A DNA stretch of 64,000 nt from Pseudoalteromonas marina (GTDB lineage: Bacteria; Pseudomonadota; Gammaproteobacteria; Enterobacterales; Alteromonadaceae): the NCBI RefSeq assembly GCF_000238335.3, contig NZ_AHCB03000007.1, positions 434,001 through 498,000 on the forward strand. Direction: 5' to 3'. Shown here piece by piece: positions 18,881-29,746 of the stretch. A program made the position numbers and the translations under genes. The notes under the pieces were generated by a model. The model had not been told where the DNA came from. It made no database searches and worked only from the letters and a program-made list of their open reading frames with translations. Position 1 is the stretch's first letter. Each line of letters starts with the position of its first letter.

Positions 18881-20347
18881 TTAATTTATTAAGGATCTAA
18901 CTATGCTAAATAAATCGGAGGGTAGCATACCTCGCTGCCCGTCTCGCTCACTGGCGATATCACCGGCTTTAGCGTGCAGTGTTACGCCATATCGCGCTGC
19001 CTCATCTATATCGAGGCCTTGAGCGCATAATGCACCTATAATACCGGTGAGTACATCGCCACTACCACCAACGGCCAGTGCTGCGTTACCGTCTTCACAC
19101 ACCCACGTATTCTCAGCATTATCAATTAATGTTCCGGCTCCTTTTAATACGCAAGTAGCGTTATAGCGCTTAGCACACAGTCGAGCATTCTCAAACCTAT
19201 TTGACTCAACATCCACAATAGTTTTACTTAATAGCCTGGATGCTTCTCCTGGGTGCGGTGTAAGTACACATTGCTTTAATGTGTACGATGAGGCTTGCTT
19301 GGCTAATAAATTTAGCGCATCGGCATCAATAACCAGTGGCATGTTATTAGTTTGGCAGTAATATATAACCTCCTCAAAGGTTTTTTGTGCCCATTCATCC
19401 TGCCCCAGACCTGGCCCTATTACTACGCAGCTAGCCCACTCAAGCGCTTCTTTTAGATTAGTACTGGTTACCATTAATTCTGGCCTACCAATGCTTACAG
19501 GCACTACAGAACTTGAATGTGTATACACTTTTACCATACCCGCACCTGCTCTAAGTGCGGCCTCGCTGGATAATCTAATTGCGCCAGCCGTCCCCTCATT
19601 ACCACCTACACAGAGGAGTTTACCATGAGTTCCTTTATGGCTATTTAGGTTACGCGCACCAAGCTTTTTAAAGCTCTTAATATTTATAAGTGTGCCGCTT
19701 GAAGTAGCGAGCTCAAAAAATGCAGGTCCAATATTTAGATCGTCAAATATTAACTCCCCGCAATGTTGTTTACCTATAGCCGTTGTTAGCCCCTGCTTAA
19801 TACCAACAAAGGTTATTGTTTTACTTGCTTGTATAGCAATACCTAAAGGTTGGCCAGTATCTGCGCTGATGCCTGAAGGCACATCTATACTCAATACAGG
19901 TTTATTACAGACATTAATTTCATGAATAATTTGAGCAAAATTATCGCGAACCGAGCTTGTGATCCCTGTACCTAGCATTGCATCTATAATTAAATCACTT
20001 CGGTTTAATAACTCACTCGTATAAGCATTAACTTCACCGCCTTCATCACGCCATAACTTAAACGCTTTTGCAGCATCTCCTGTTAGTGATTTTTCAGGGT
20101 TAACGGCACACAAAGTTACTCGCTTACCCGCTTGCTTAATTAGGCTCGCGGTAATATAAGCGTCACCAGCGTTATTACCATGCCCTACAACAACTAACGT
20201 ATGCTCTGCATTAAAGTCTTGCCAAGCGTTGAATGCAGCGTGCCCAGCGCGCTGCATGAGGGTAAATAACTCACAATGGCTATTATTAGCAGCTAGTGCC
20301 TCGTTATCCCTAACTTCTTTTGCAGTAAATATTAGTTTATTTAGCAT
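18881..20347 (-). CDS. nnr: Bifunctional NAD(P)H-hydrate epimerase/dehydratase
   Basis: Nnr repairs NAD(P)HX, the damaged hydrated cofactor. The N-terminal YjeF epimerase domain (about residues 1-210) contains VVGHGNNAGDAY and DAMLGTGI. The C-terminal ADP/ATP-dependent dehydratase domain (about 225-488) contains GGNEGTAGAIRLSSEAALRAGAGM, LTPHPGEASRLL and GGSGDVLTGIIGA. I chose the ATG at 20347, which has AGAGGGG upstream and gives the usual N-terminus; the open frame could extend eight codons further. It is 488 residues and complete. In many relatives nnr is next to tsaE; here it is about 14 kb away. Confidence 0.93.
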   Translation of the reverse strand: MLNKLIFTAKEVRDNEALAANNSHCELFTLMQRAGHAAFNAWQDFNAEHTLVVVGHGNNAGDAYITASLIKQAGKRVTLCAVNPEKSLTGDAAKAFKLWRDEGGEVNAYTSELLNRSDLIIDAMLGTGITSSVRDNFAQIIHEINVCNKPVLSIDVPSGISADTGQPLGIAIQASKTITFVGIKQGLTTAIGKQHCGELIFDDLNIGPAFFELATSSGTLINIKSFKKLGARNLNSHKGTHGKLLCVGGNEGTAGAIRLSSEAALRAGAGMVKVYTHSSSVVPVSIGRPELMVTSTNLKEALEWASCVVIGPGLGQDEWAQKTFEEVIYYCQTNNMPLVIDADALNLLAKQASSYTLKQCVLTPHPGEASRLLSKTIVDVESNRFENARLCAKRYNATCVLKGAGTLIDNAENTWVCEDGNAALAVGGSGDVLTGIIGALCAQGLDIDEAARYGVTLHAKAGDIASERDGQRGMLPSDLFSIVRSLIN

Positions 20348-20514
20348 GAAGACCCCTCTAATAAGTGACACCCAACCTTATCAAATACACATATCAAGCG
20401 GCTAGTTTTGTGAGCTTTTAATCGAGGTAAGTTCGTTTATTCAAACGTACTAAAGATCACATATTTATCCGGGTCAGATAACTGAAAACTAATCACTTTT
20501 ATTCAGGTATTAAA
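20348..20514. other. Intergenic segment upstream of nnr
   Basis: About 170 bases of AT-rich DNA between the nnr start and the tuf-tail repeat array. It should carry the nnr promoter. I see no gene or clear site. Confidence 0.4.
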
Positions 20515-20610
20515 AACTTAAACGCTAAATATTACTCATTGAACGTTGCTACAAAGCACCTACGCCTGAGGTAAATGCGCCACCTTCACGTGAGGCAAAT
20601 TGCAGGCATT

Positions 20611-20640
20611 AAAAAACCCGAGACTAAGCTCGGGTTTTTT
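20611..20640. terminator. Terminator of tuf-tail unit 1
   Basis: AAAAAACCCGAG-ACTAAG-CTCGGGTTTTTT, a perfect 12-bp stem that works in both directions. It is the most distal from tuf of the three. Confidence 0.85.
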
Positions 20641-20745
20641 AGCATTAATTAACTTAAACGTTAACTATTACTCGTTGAGCGTTGCTACAAAGCACCTACG
20701 CCTAAGGTAAGAGCGCCACCTTCACGTGACGTAAATTGCAGGCAT

Positions 20746-20777
20746 AAAAAAACCCGAGACTAAGCTCGGGTTTTTTT
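20746..20777. terminator. Terminator of tuf-tail unit 2
   Basis: The same hairpin with a 13-bp stem and seven A and seven T at its ends. Confidence 0.85.
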
Positions 20778-20883
20778 AGTATTAATTAACTAAAACGTTA
20801 ATTATTACTCGTTGAGCGTTGCTACAAAGCACCTACGCCTAAGGTAAGAGCGCCACCTTCACGTGACGTAAATTGCAGGCATT

Positions 20884-20914
20884 AAAAAACCCGAGACTAA
20901 GCTCGGGTTTTTTT
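20884..20914. terminator. Terminator directly after tuf
   Basis: The same hairpin, 27 bases after the tuf stop codon on the minus strand. This is the working terminator of the rpsL-rpsG-fusA-tuf operon. Confidence 0.9.
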
Positions 20915-20941
20915 AGTATTAATTAACTTAAACGTTAATTA

Positions 20942-22126
20942 TTACTCTACGATAGTTGCTACAACACCAGCACCTACAGTACGGCCACCTTCACGGATAG
21001 CAAAACGAAGACCTTCATCCATCGCGATTGGTGCGATTAGAGTTACTGTCATCTTGATGTTATCACCAGGCATTACCATTTCTACGCCTTCTGGTAACTG
21101 TACGTCACCAGTTACGTCAGTTGTACGGAAGTAGAACTGTGGACGGTAACCTTTGAAGAATGGAGTATGACGACCACCTTCATCTTTAGAAAGTACGTAT
21201 ACTTCTGAAGTGAATGTAGTGTGTGGGTTGATTGAACCAGGCTTAGCTAGTACTTGACCACGTTCAACGTCTTCACGCTTAGTACCACGTAATAGTGCAC
21301 CAATGTTCTCACCAGCACGACCTTCGTCAAGAAGCTTACGGAACATTTCAACACCAGTACAAGTAGACTTAGTAGTCTCTTTGATACCAACGATTTCAAC
21401 TTCGTCATTCACGTTGATGATACCGGCTTCAACACGACCTGTTACAACAGTACCACGACCTTGGATTGAGAAAACGTCTTCGATAGGCATGATGAATGGC
21501 TTATCGATGTCACGCTCTGGCTCTGGGATGTAAGAATCTAGTGCTTCTGCAAGCTCTACAATCTTGTCTTCCCATTGCTTCTCGCCTTCAAGTGCTTTAA
21601 GTGCAGAACCTTGAATTAGTGGTAAGTCGTCACCTGGGAAATCGTACTCAGAAAGAAGTTCACGAACTTCCATTTCTACTAGCTCAAGTAGCTCTTCGTC
21701 ATCAACCATGTCACATTTGTTCATGAATACGATGATGTAAGGTACGCCAACCTGACGAGAAAGAAGGATGTGCTCACGCGTTTGTGGCATTGGGCCATCA
21801 GTCGCAGCTACTACTAAGATAGCGCCGTCCATTTGTGCAGCACCAGTGATCATGTTTTTAACATAATCGGCGTGACCTGGACAATCTACGTGTGCGTAGT
21901 GACGAGTTGGTGTGTCGTACTCAACGTGTGAAGTTGAGATAGTGATACCACGCTCGCGCTCTTCTGGAGCGTTATCGATTGATGCGAAATCTTTAGCAAC
22001 ACCGCCGTATACTTTTGCAAGTACGTTAGTGATTGCTGCAGTTAGTGTAGTTTTACCGTGGTCAACGTGGCCGATTGTACCAACGTTTACGTGCGGTTTT
22101 ACGCGTTCAAACTTTTCTTTTGCCAT
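20942..22126 (-). CDS. tuf: Elongation factor Tu
   Basis: EF-Tu delivers aminoacyl-tRNA to the ribosome as a ternary complex with GTP. The GTPase motifs [14 protein letters not shown] (P-loop), [12 protein letters not shown] and NKCDM are intact. Domains II and III end in the usual [10 protein letters not shown]. At 394 residues the length is exact for the family. It is last in the str operon after fusA (62-base gap), so it corresponds to tufA. No second tuf copy lies upstream of secE in this window. Decayed copies of its 3' end follow it in tandem. Confidence 0.99.
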   Translation of the reverse strand: MAKEKFERVKPHVNVGTIGHVDHGKTTLTAAITNVLAKVYGGVAKDFASIDNAPEERERGITISTSHVEYDTPTRHYAHVDCPGHADYVKNMITGAAQMDGAILVVAATDGPMPQTREHILLSRQVGVPYIIVFMNKCDMVDDEELLELVEMEVRELLSEYDFPGDDLPLIQGSALKALEGEKQWEDKIVELAEALDSYIPEPERDIDKPFIMPIEDVFSIQGRGTVVTGRVEAGIINVNDEVEIVGIKETTKSTCTGVEMFRKLLDEGRAGENIGALLRGTKREDVERGQVLAKPGSINPHTTFTSEVYVLSKDEGGRHTPFFKGYRPQFYFRTTDVTGDVQLPEGVEMVMPGDNIKMTVTLIAPIAMDEGLRFAIREGGRTVGAGVVATIVE

Positions 22127-22188
22127 CTTAAAAAATTCCTAATTAAGAAATTAAAGCCTGACTCACTATTGAGCCAGACAAGCTAAAA

Positions 22189-24303
22189 TCATATTACAGC
22201 GCGAGCTGAAATTATTGTATCTGCAACCTGCTTTGAGGCTTCAGCGTACTTCAAAAACTCCATAGAGTAAGAAGCACGACCCTGAGTTGCAGAACGTAAA
22301 GCAGTCGCATAACCGAACATTTCAGACAGTGGAACTTGCGCATTTATTTGCTTAAGTCCACCAAGTGCATCTTCCATGCCCTCGATCATGCCGCGACGAC
22401 GGTTTAAGTCGCCAACTACATCACCCATGTTTGAGTCAGGAGTGATTACCTCAACCTTCATTAGTGGTTCTAAAAGAACTGGGTTTGCTTTAAGCGCACC
22501 GTCTCTCATAGCTAATGAACCTGCAATTTTAAATGCCATTTCATTCGAATCTACATCATGGAACGAACCATCATATAAAGTCGCTTTAACGCCAAGTAAA
22601 GGATAGCCTGCCAGTACACCTTGAGACATTTGCTCTTGGATACCTTTGTCTACCGCTGGGATGTATTCTTTAGGAACTGATCCACCTACGGTTTCGTTAA
22701 CGAATTCGTAAATTGGAGAATCATCATCCGAAATATCCATCGGTTCAAGCTTCAACCAAACGTGACCATATTGACCACGACCACCTGATTGACGAATGAA
22801 CTTTCCTTCAACTTCTACAGTTGAACGAATAGCTTCACGATATGAAACCTGCGGCTTACCAACGTTACATTCAACACTGAATTCACGTTTCATACGGTCG
22901 ACGATAATATCTAGGTGAAGTTCACCCATACCAGAAATAATTGTCTGGCCTGATTCTTCGTCAGTTTGTACGCGGAAAGACGGATCTTCGGCCGCTAGTT
23001 TACCTAGCGCGATACCCATCTTGTCCTGGTCAGCGATTGTGCGAGGCTCAACCGCAACAGAGATAACTGGTTCTGGGAATTCCATACGCTCAAGCGTAAT
23101 AATTGAATTCGGAGCACACAGTGTCTCACCTGTTGTAACGTCTTTAAGACCAATAGCCGCCGCGATGTCGCCTGCGTAGACTTCTTTGATCTCTTCACGA
23201 GAGTTTGAATGCATCTGTACGATACGGCCAAGTCGCTCACGCTTACTTTTAACTGGGTTGTATACCGCGTCACCCTGTTTAACAGTACCAGAGTAAACAC
23301 GGAAAAAGGTTAAAGTGCCAACAAACGGGTCTGTTGCAATTTTAAATGCAAGTGCAGCAAACGGCGCTTTATCATCAGCTGGACGTTCCTCTTCGGTACC
23401 ATCTTCTAAGATACCTTGGATTTGTTTAACTTGTTCTGGTGAAGGCATATATTCTACAACGCCGTCAAGCACCGCTTGAACACCTTTGTTTTTAAATGCG
23501 CTTCCACAAGTTACTGGAACAATCTCATTGGCCAATGTGCGTTGACGTAAAGCATTTTTAATTTCTGCTTCACTTAACTCTTCACCTTCTAAGTATTTGT
23601 CCATTAGTTCTTCTGAGGCTTCAGCAGCGCTTTCAACTAAATGAGAGCGCCATTCTTCAGCTGACTCAAGAAGGTCTGCCGGTATTGCCTCATATGTGAA
23701 AGTCATACCCTGGTCCGCTTCGTTCCAGTTAATCACTTTCATTTTTATAAGGTCAATAACACCTTTAAAGTCGTCCTCAGCGCCTACTGGCAACTGAATA
23801 GGAACAGGCGTTGCTCCAAGACGAGATTTCACCTGGCTAACAACAGCTAAAAAGTCAGCGCCCGTGCGATCCATTTTATTTACGAAGATCATTCTTGGAA
23901 CTTCGTATTTGTTCGCTTGACGCCAAACTGTTTCAGTTTGCGGCTGTACACCAGAAGAAGCACAAAGCACAACTACCGCACCATCAAGTACACGTAAAGA
24001 ACGCTCTACTTCGATAGTGAAATCTACGTGTCCTGGAGTATCAATAATATTGATACGATGGGCGTCAAATTGAGCGTCCATCCCTTTCCAAAAACACGTT
24101 GTTGCAGCAGAAGTGATTGTGATACCACGCTCTTGTTCCTGCTCCATCCAGTCCATAGTTGCAGCGCCATCATGTACTTCACCGATCTTATGAGAAAGAC
24201 CTGTGTAGAACAGAACACGTTCTGTTGTGGTGGTTTTGCCTGCATCTACGTGAGCTACTATGCCGATATTACGGTAGCGCTCAAGTGGAGTTGTACGTGC
24301 CAT
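22189..24303 (-). CDS. fusA: Elongation factor G
   Basis: EF-G catalyses ribosomal translocation with GTP and, with RRF, ribosome recycling. The P-loop [19 protein letters not shown], the switch region ([19 protein letters not shown]), DTPGHVDFT and NKMDRTGA are present, followed by the domain II-V architecture. At 704 residues it is full length and matches the classical EF-G of gammaproteobacteria. It sits between rpsG (27-base gap) and tuf in the str operon. Confidence 0.99.
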   Translation of the reverse strand: MARTTPLERYRNIGIVAHVDAGKTTTTERVLFYTGLSHKIGEVHDGAATMDWMEQEQERGITITSAATTCFWKGMDAQFDAHRINIIDTPGHVDFTIEVERSLRVLDGAVVVLCASSGVQPQTETVWRQANKYEVPRMIFVNKMDRTGADFLAVVSQVKSRLGATPVPIQLPVGAEDDFKGVIDLIKMKVINWNEADQGMTFTYEAIPADLLESAEEWRSHLVESAAEASEELMDKYLEGEELSEAEIKNALRQRTLANEIVPVTCGSAFKNKGVQAVLDGVVEYMPSPEQVKQIQGILEDGTEEERPADDKAPFAALAFKIATDPFVGTLTFFRVYSGTVKQGDAVYNPVKSKRERLGRIVQMHSNSREEIKEVYAGDIAAAIGLKDVTTGETLCAPNSIITLERMEFPEPVISVAVEPRTIADQDKMGIALGKLAAEDPSFRVQTDEESGQTIISGMGELHLDIIVDRMKREFSVECNVGKPQVSYREAIRSTVEVEGKFIRQSGGRGQYGHVWLKLEPMDISDDDSPIYEFVNETVGGSVPKEYIPAVDKGIQEQMSQGVLAGYPLLGVKATLYDGSFHDVDSNEMAFKIAGSLAMRDGALKANPVLLEPLMKVEVITPDSNMGDVVGDLNRRRGMIEGMEDALGGLKQINAQVPLSEMFGYATALRSATQGRASYSMEFLKYAEASKQVADTIISARAVI

Positions 24304-24330
24304 ATGATCCTCTTAAAGGTTAAGGACAGA

Positions 24331-24801
24331 TTACCAACGGTAATGAGCGAATGCTTTATTCGCTTCAGCCATACGGTGAACGTCTTCACGTTTCTTAACC
24401 GCAGTGCCTTTATTATCAGCAGCGTCAACGATTTCTTGAGCTAAACGTAAGCCCATAGATTTTTCGCCACGCTTACGTGCAGCGTCTACTAACCAACGCA
24501 TACCTAATGCGTTGCGACGAACTGGACGTACTTCAACTGGTACTTGATAAGTTGAACCACCAACACGGCGAGATTTAACCTCTACCTGTGGACGGATGTT
24601 ATCAAGTGCAGATTCAAAGATTTCTAGGTGCGACTTGCCTGATTTCTCAGCAGCCACGTCTAGCGCACCATAAACAATTTTTTCAGCAGTAGATTTCTTG
24701 CCGTCTAACATTACGATGTTAACGAATTTAGCAAGAAGTTCCGATCCGAACTTAGGATCTGGAAGAATTTTACGTTGACCTATTACGCGTCTTCTAGGCA
24801 T
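24331..24801 (-). CDS. rpsG: 30S ribosomal protein S7
   Basis: S7 nucleates assembly of the 30S head and is near the exit site and mRNA path. The N-terminal [20 protein letters not shown] and the RNA-binding segment [16 protein letters not shown] are characteristic. The 156-residue length equals that of the Escherichia coli form. In the str operon S7 is the known translational feedback regulator, binding between rpsL and rpsG; the 97-base gap upstream here is the place where such a site would lie. Confidence 0.99.
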   Translation of the reverse strand: MPRRRVIGQRKILPDPKFGSELLAKFVNIVMLDGKKSTAEKIVYGALDVAAEKSGKSHLEIFESALDNIRPQVEVKSRRVGGSTYQVPVEVRPVRRNALGMRWLVDAARKRGEKSMGLRLAQEIVDAADNKGTAVKKREDVHRMAEANKAFAHYRW

Positions 24802-24898
24802 TTTGTATCTCCGGTTTATTCAGGTTTGCTCTTTCGAGTCAATCACCCAAAACAATAATTAATAATATTTAGTGCTTGGCCTTACTAACGGAATACAA

Positions 24899-25273
24899 TT
24901 ACCCTTTAGGGCGTTTTGCACCGTATTTAGAACGAGCTTGACGACGGTCGCTAACGCCTGCACAGTCAAGTGCACCACGTACAGTGTGAAAACGCACACC
25001 TGGTAAATCTTTAACACGACCACCACGGATTAGGATTACACTGTGCTCTTGAAGGTTATGACCTTCACCACCGATGTAAGATGTTACTTCGAAACCGTTA
25101 GTTAAACGTACACGAGCTACTTTACGTAACGCTGAGTTTGGTTTCTTAGGTGTAGTTGTATATACACGAGTACATACACCGCGCTTTTGCGGACACGCTT
25201 TTAGTGCAGCTGAGTTACTTTTCGTAACCTTGCTACGGCGTGGCTTACGCACTAGCTGGTTAATAGTTGCCAT
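24899..25273 (-). CDS. rpsL: 30S ribosomal protein S12
   Basis: S12 sits at the decoding centre and controls accuracy; mutations here give streptomycin resistance. The conserved loops [18 protein letters not shown] and [19 protein letters not shown] are present and look wild type: lysine in TPKKPNS at about position 43 and in VKDLPG at about 88. It is 124 residues and the first gene of the str operon, which follows rpoC in the same direction. Confidence 0.99.
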   Translation of the reverse strand: MATINQLVRKPRRSKVTKSNSAALKACPQKRGVCTRVYTTTPKKPNSALRKVARVRLTNGFEVTSYIGGEGHNLQEHSVILIRGGRVKDLPGVRFHTVRGALDCAGVSDRRQARSKYGAKRPKG

Positions 25274-25302
25274 TTAAATAGCTCCTGAAATTAAAATTAC
25301 TA

Positions 25303-25378
25303 CTGAAAAAAATAAAAAATCCGCCCTTTATTACCTGCCTACGATAAGCACACAAGTAAATGGGTGGCGGAATTTTAA
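25303..25378 (-). terminator. Probable rpoBC terminator
   Basis: On the minus strand CCGCC(A)CCC (from about 25370) can pair with GGGCGG (about 25326-25321), and a run of ATTTTTTATTTTTT follows. It lies in the 193-base gap between rpoC and rpsL. The loop is long, so efficiency is uncertain; partial readthrough into the str operon is possible. Confidence 0.55.
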
Positions 25379-25466
25379 TGAGCAAAGTTTAACCTGTCAA
25401 CCTAAACTAATCGTAAGACAGCACTTAACTGCCTTACGTTCTCTTAATCTATTGATTAAGAACAGT

Positions 25467-28400
25467 TTATTGATTTCCAGACAAATCAGCATTTAGTGCA
25501 TCAGTTAGTGCTTGAGTTGCCTCTTCAGCGCTTACTGTTTGCTCTTCTACTACTTCTTTGCTTTGTTTACGGCGAGCCATACGATCTTGATGATACGCAA
25601 AACCGGTACCGGCTGGGATCAAACGACCCACAATTACGTTTTCTTTCAGACCGCGAAGCTCATCGCTCTTACCATTCACTGCTGCATCTGTAAGAACACG
25701 TGTTGTTTCTTGGAAAGACGCTGCAGAGATGAAAGATTCTGTTGCTAGTGATGCTTTAGTAATACCCATTAACTGGATTTCAAACTTCGCTGGGATCTTA
25801 CCTTGTTTTTCAAGGTCACGGTTTGCGATATTAACGCGCGCCACTTCGATTTGTTCACCAGCTAAGAAGTCAGTATCACCACCGTGTAAAATGGTACATT
25901 TACGTAACATTTGACGGATAATTGTTTCAATGTGCTTGTCATTGATCTTAACGCCTTGCAAACGGTAAACCTCTTGCACTTCGTTAACAATGTAGTTAGC
26001 AACATGAGTCACACCACGTAGGCGTAAGATGTCATGTGGTGATTCAGGACCATCGGCGATTACTTCACCTTTAGACACTTGTTCACCTTCAAACACGTTA
26101 AGTTGACGCCACTTAGGAATCATTTCTTCGTAATGATCGCCTTCAGCTGGAGTAATAACTAAACGCTTCTTACCTTTAGTCTCTTTACCGAAGCTAATAG
26201 TACCGGTGATTTCAGCTAAGATAGCTGGATCTTTTGGCTTACGCGCTTCAAATAAGTCGGCTACGCGTGGTAGACCACCCGTGATATCACGAGTTTTAGA
26301 GCCTTCTTGCGGGATACGTGCTAACACGTCACCTGGGTTTGCAGTCGCACCGTCTGTTACTTCAATCGTTGTGAATGAAGGAAGACGTGTTTCTTGCAGA
26401 CCACGCTCATCACTTTCGATGATAAGTTTAGGCTCTTTAGCATTCGCTTTAGCAAGGTCTTTAACTACGATACGAGTCAAACCAGTTAGTTCATCGGTTT
26501 GTGTCTCTGTATTCGAGTCATCGATATCGCTAAACGATACTTTTGATTTGTGCTCAAGAACGATTGGGTGACTATGCGGGTCCCAAGTAGCAACAATGTC
26601 GTTACCTTGAACTTCTGCATTGTCTTGAACTGTTAATACTGCACCATAAGGTACTTTATAACGCTCTTTTTCACGGCCATGACTATCGATGATAGTGATT
26701 TCCGTTGAACGAGACGTAATAACAATCTTACCGTCTGTATTTAATACATACTTAGCATTGTGAAGTTTTAATGTACCGTTAGTTTTAACTTGTACATTAT
26801 TTTCAGCTGACGCTCGAGATGCCGCACCACCGATGTGGAATGTACGCATCGTAAGCTGTGTACCCGGCTCACCAATTGACTGTGCCGCGATAACACCTAC
26901 TGATTCACCTGCGTTGATGATATGACCACGTGCAAGGTCACGACCATAACAGTTAGCACATACACCAAAGTCATTATCACATGTGATAACTGAGCGTACG
27001 CGTACTTCATCAACCGAGTGCTCTTCTAAAAGGTCACACAGTTTTTCATCAAGCATGATATTACGTTCTACAAGTACAGTATTAGTACCTGGAATAACAA
27101 CATCTTCAGCTACAACACGACCTAGTACACGTTCGCGAAGCGCTTCTACAACATCACCACCTTCAATAAGCGGTTTCATTGTTAAGCCATCTTCTGTGCC
27201 ACAGTCGTCTTCGTTGATTACCAAATCTTGTGCTACGTCTACTAGACGACGCGTTAAGTAACCCGAGTTCGCTGTTTTCAGTGCTGTATCGGCTAGACCT
27301 TTACGCGCACCGTGAGTTGAGATGAAGTACTGAAGTACGTTTAGACCTTCACGGAAGTTAGCCGTGATTGGTGTCTCGATGATTGAACCATCTGGACGTG
27401 CCATTAGACCACGCATACCTGCTAGCTGACGGATCTGAGCGGCACTACCACGAGCACCTGAGTCGGCCATCATAAACACTGAGTTAAATGACGGTTGCTC
27501 TACTTCTTCACCTTTCGCGTTGGTTACTGTGTCTTTCGACAAGTTAGCCATCATCTCACGTGATAAGTTTTCATTTACACGTGACCAGATATCGATAACT
27601 TTGTTGTACTTCTCACCAGCCGTTACAAGACCTGATTGGAATTGTTGATTGATTTCAGTTACTTCAGCTTCTGCTGATTCAATGATCTGCGCTTTAACCG
27701 GTGGGATAACTAAGTCATCGATACCGATAGAAACACCAGACTTCATTGCGTAATGGAAACCGGTGTACATAACTTGGTCAGCAAACACAACGGTGTCTTT
27801 AAGGCCTAAGCGACGGTAACACTCATTCAACAAGCTAGAAATCTGCTTTTTACCTAGTGGCTGGTTGATTGACTCAAACGGCATACCAGTTGGTAAAATT
27901 AGAGACAGAATTGCACGACCTACCGTTGTTTCGATAACCGTTGTAGTATCTTCTACTACACCGTGCTCGTTAGCAACTGACTGGCTAATACGTACTTTCA
28001 CAATAGCGTGAAGGTCTGCATTACCGCTACGGTATGCTTTTTCTGCTTCTTTAGGATCTTTAAATATTGCGCCTTCGCCTTTTGCGTTGATGCAATCACG
28101 GGTCATGTAGTAAAGACCCAATACAACATCCTGTGAAGGAACGATGATTGGCTCACCATTCGCAGGAGATAGAATGTTGTTTGTTGACATCATCAATGCA
28201 CGTGCTTCAAGCTGTGCTTCGATTGTTAACGGTACGTGTACCGCCATTTGGTCACCATCGAAATCGGCGTTGTAAGCCGCACATACTAATGGATGCAAAT
28301 GAATCGCTTTACCTTCGATAAGCACAGGCTCAAACGCTTGGATACCCAAACGGTGAAGTGTTGGTGCACGGTTTAGTAATACCGGATGTTCACGAATTAC

Positions 28401-29642
28401 TTCGTCTAATACATCCCATACTTCCGCTACTTCACGCTCTACCATTTTCTTAGCAGCTTTGATTGTCGTAGCCATGCCGCGACGCTCTAGTTTGCCGTAG
28501 ATAAACGGTTTGAATAGCTCAAGTGCCATCTTCTTAGGAAGACCACATTGGTGAAGCTTAAGTGTAGGACCTACTGTGATTACAGAACGGCCTGAGTAAT
28601 CTACACGCTTACCAAGTAAGTTCTGACGGAAACGACCTTGCTTACCCTTGATCATATCAGCAAGAGATTTAAGCGGACGCTTGTTAGAACCTGTAATAGC
28701 ACGACCACGACGACCGTTATCAAGTAGCGCATCTACCGCTTCTTGTAACATACGTTTTTCGTTTCGTACGATAATGTCTGGTGCAGCTAAATCTAATAGA
28801 CGCTTAAGACGGTTATTACGGTTAATAACACGACGGTAAAGGTCATTTAGATCAGATGTCGCAAAACGACCACCGTCTAGTGGTACTAATGGACGTAGAT
28901 CAGGTGGCAATACTGGAAGTACTGTCATGATCATCCACTCAGGGTTATTACCTGATTGGTGGAATGATTCCATTAACTTAAGACGTTTAGTGATTTTTTT
29001 ACGCTTAGTTTCAGAGTTAATTGTTGGTAACTCTTCACGCATCTCAGCAATTAATTGGCCAAGATCAAGTTCACGAAGCAAGTCTAAAACTGCTTCAGCA
29101 CCCATCTTCGCTTCAAACTCATCACCGTGCTCTTCTAATGCATCTAGGTACTCTTCTTCACCTAGTAACTGACCACGCTCAAGCGTTGTCATACCAGGCT
29201 CAGTTACTACGAATGATTCGAAGTAAAGAACACGTTCAATATCACGAAGCGTCATATCTAGCATTAAGCCGATACGTGACGGTAATGATTTTAAAAACCA
29301 TATATGTGCTACTGGGCTCGCAAGGTCAATATGACCCATACGATCACGACGCACTTTGGTCAGTGTAACTTCAACGCCACACTTCTCACAGATCACACCA
29401 CGGTGTTTAAGGCGTTTATATTTACCACATAAACACTCATAATCTTTCACTGGGCCGAAAATACGGGCACAGAATAAGCCATCGCGCTCAGGCTTGAAAG
29501 TACGGTAGTTAATAGTCTCAGGTTTCTTTACTTCACCGTATGACCATGAACGAACCATGTCTGGTGAAGCAAGACCAATGCGAATTGCATCGAATTCTTC
29601 GGTCTTATTTTGTTGCTTCAGAAACTTAAGTAAGTCTTTCAC
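25467..29642 (-). CDS. rpoC: RNA polymerase subunit beta-prime
   Basis: The beta-prime subunit forms the catalytic centre with beta. The N-terminal zinc site ([22 protein letters not shown]) and the absolutely conserved [12 protein letters not shown] magnesium loop are present. So are the bridge-helix and trigger-loop regions ([23 protein letters not shown] and [16 protein letters not shown]) and the second zinc site with [19 protein letters not shown]. At 1391 residues it is slightly shorter than the 1407 of Escherichia coli, as is common in Alteromonadales. It lies 104 bases after rpoB, with a perfect hairpin between them. Confidence 0.99.
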   Translation of the reverse strand: MKDLLKFLKQQNKTEEFDAIRIGLASPDMVRSWSYGEVKKPETINYRTFKPERDGLFCARIFGPVKDYECLCGKYKRLKHRGVICEKCGVEVTLTKVRRDRMGHIDLASPVAHIWFLKSLPSRIGLMLDMTLRDIERVLYFESFVVTEPGMTTLERGQLLGEEEYLDALEEHGDEFEAKMGAEAVLDLLRELDLGQLIAEMREELPTINSETKRKKITKRLKLMESFHQSGNNPEWMIMTVLPVLPPDLRPLVPLDGGRFATSDLNDLYRRVINRNNRLKRLLDLAAPDIIVRNEKRMLQEAVDALLDNGRRGRAITGSNKRPLKSLADMIKGKQGRFRQNLLGKRVDYSGRSVITVGPTLKLHQCGLPKKMALELFKPFIYGKLERRGMATTIKAAKKMVEREVAEVWDVLDEVIREHPVLLNRAPTLHRLGIQAFEPVLIEGKAIHLHPLVCAAYNADFDGDQMAVHVPLTIEAQLEARALMMSTNNILSPANGEPIIVPSQDVVLGLYYMTRDCINAKGEGAIFKDPKEAEKAYRSGNADLHAIVKVRISQSVANEHGVVEDTTTVIETTVGRAILSLILPTGMPFESINQPLGKKQISSLLNECYRRLGLKDTVVFADQVMYTGFHYAMKSGVSIGIDDLVIPPVKAQIIESAEAEVTEINQQFQSGLVTAGEKYNKVIDIWSRVNENLSREMMANLSKDTVTNAKGEEVEQPSFNSVFMMADSGARGSAAQIRQLAGMRGLMARPDGSIIETPITANFREGLNVLQYFISTHGARKGLADTALKTANSGYLTRRLVDVAQDLVINEDDCGTEDGLTMKPLIEGGDVVEALRERVLGRVVAEDVVIPGTNTVLVERNIMLDEKLCDLLEEHSVDEVRVRSVITCDNDFGVCANCYGRDLARGHIINAGESVGVIAAQSIGEPGTQLTMRTFHIGGAASRASAENNVQVKTNGTLKLHNAKYVLNTDGKIVITSRSTEITIIDSHGREKERYKVPYGAVLTVQDNAEVQGNDIVATWDPHSHPIVLEHKSKVSFSDIDDSNTETQTDELTGLTRIVVKDLAKANAKEPKLIIESDERGLQETRLPSFTTIEVTDGATANPGDVLARIPQEGSKTRDITGGLPRVADLFEARKPKDPAILAEITGTISFGKETKGKKRLVITPAEGDHYEEMIPKWRQLNVFEGEQVSKGEVIADGPESPHDILRLRGVTHVANYIVNEVQEVYRLQGVKINDKHIETIIRQMLRKCTILHGGDTDFLAGEQIEVARVNIANRDLEKQGKIPAKFEIQLMGITKASLATESFISAASFQETTRVLTDAAVNGKSDELRGLKENVIVGRLIPAGTGFAYHQDRMARRKQSKEVVEEQTVSAEEATQALTDALNADLSGNQ

Positions 29643-29711
29643 CTTAGCTCTCCTGTCGGAGTTAATCTCGAGGACGGGTAATCTCGTCCCTACATTCTAT
29701 TCAGCCGTAAC

Positions 29712-29739
29712 AGATGCTGCAGCGTCAACTGCAGCATCT
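29712..29739. other. Perfect RNA hairpin between rpoB and rpoC
   Basis: AGATGCTGCAG-CGTCAA-CTGCAGCATCT is an 11-bp perfect stem with a six-base loop, just after the rpoB stop. No T-run follows on the minus strand, so it is not a terminator. It may be an RNase site or an mRNA stability element. Confidence 0.6.
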
Positions 29740-29746
29740 AATTGGC

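Larger units (their letters stand above)
20515..20924 (-). repeat. Three tandem units derived from the tuf 3' end plus terminator
   Basis: Three units of about 137 bp (20515-20650, 20651-20787, 20788-20924) lie directly after tuf. Each contains a stretch that aligns, on the minus strand, with the last 60-70 bases of tuf: shared blocks are CGTGAAGGTGGC, GTAGGTGCT, TGTAGCAAC and GAGTAATAATTAACGTT. A terminator hairpin follows. The tail copies are frameshifted and cannot encode EF-Tu. Units 2 and 3 are nearly identical to each other, unit 1 is slightly diverged, and all three differ from tuf in the same way. A decayed tail was therefore amplified after it had diverged. Confidence 0.85.

Noticed and set aside
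20515..20924. CRISPR-like array after tuf
   Set aside because: The repeats are tandem with no unique spacers and align with the tuf 3' end, so they are duplications.
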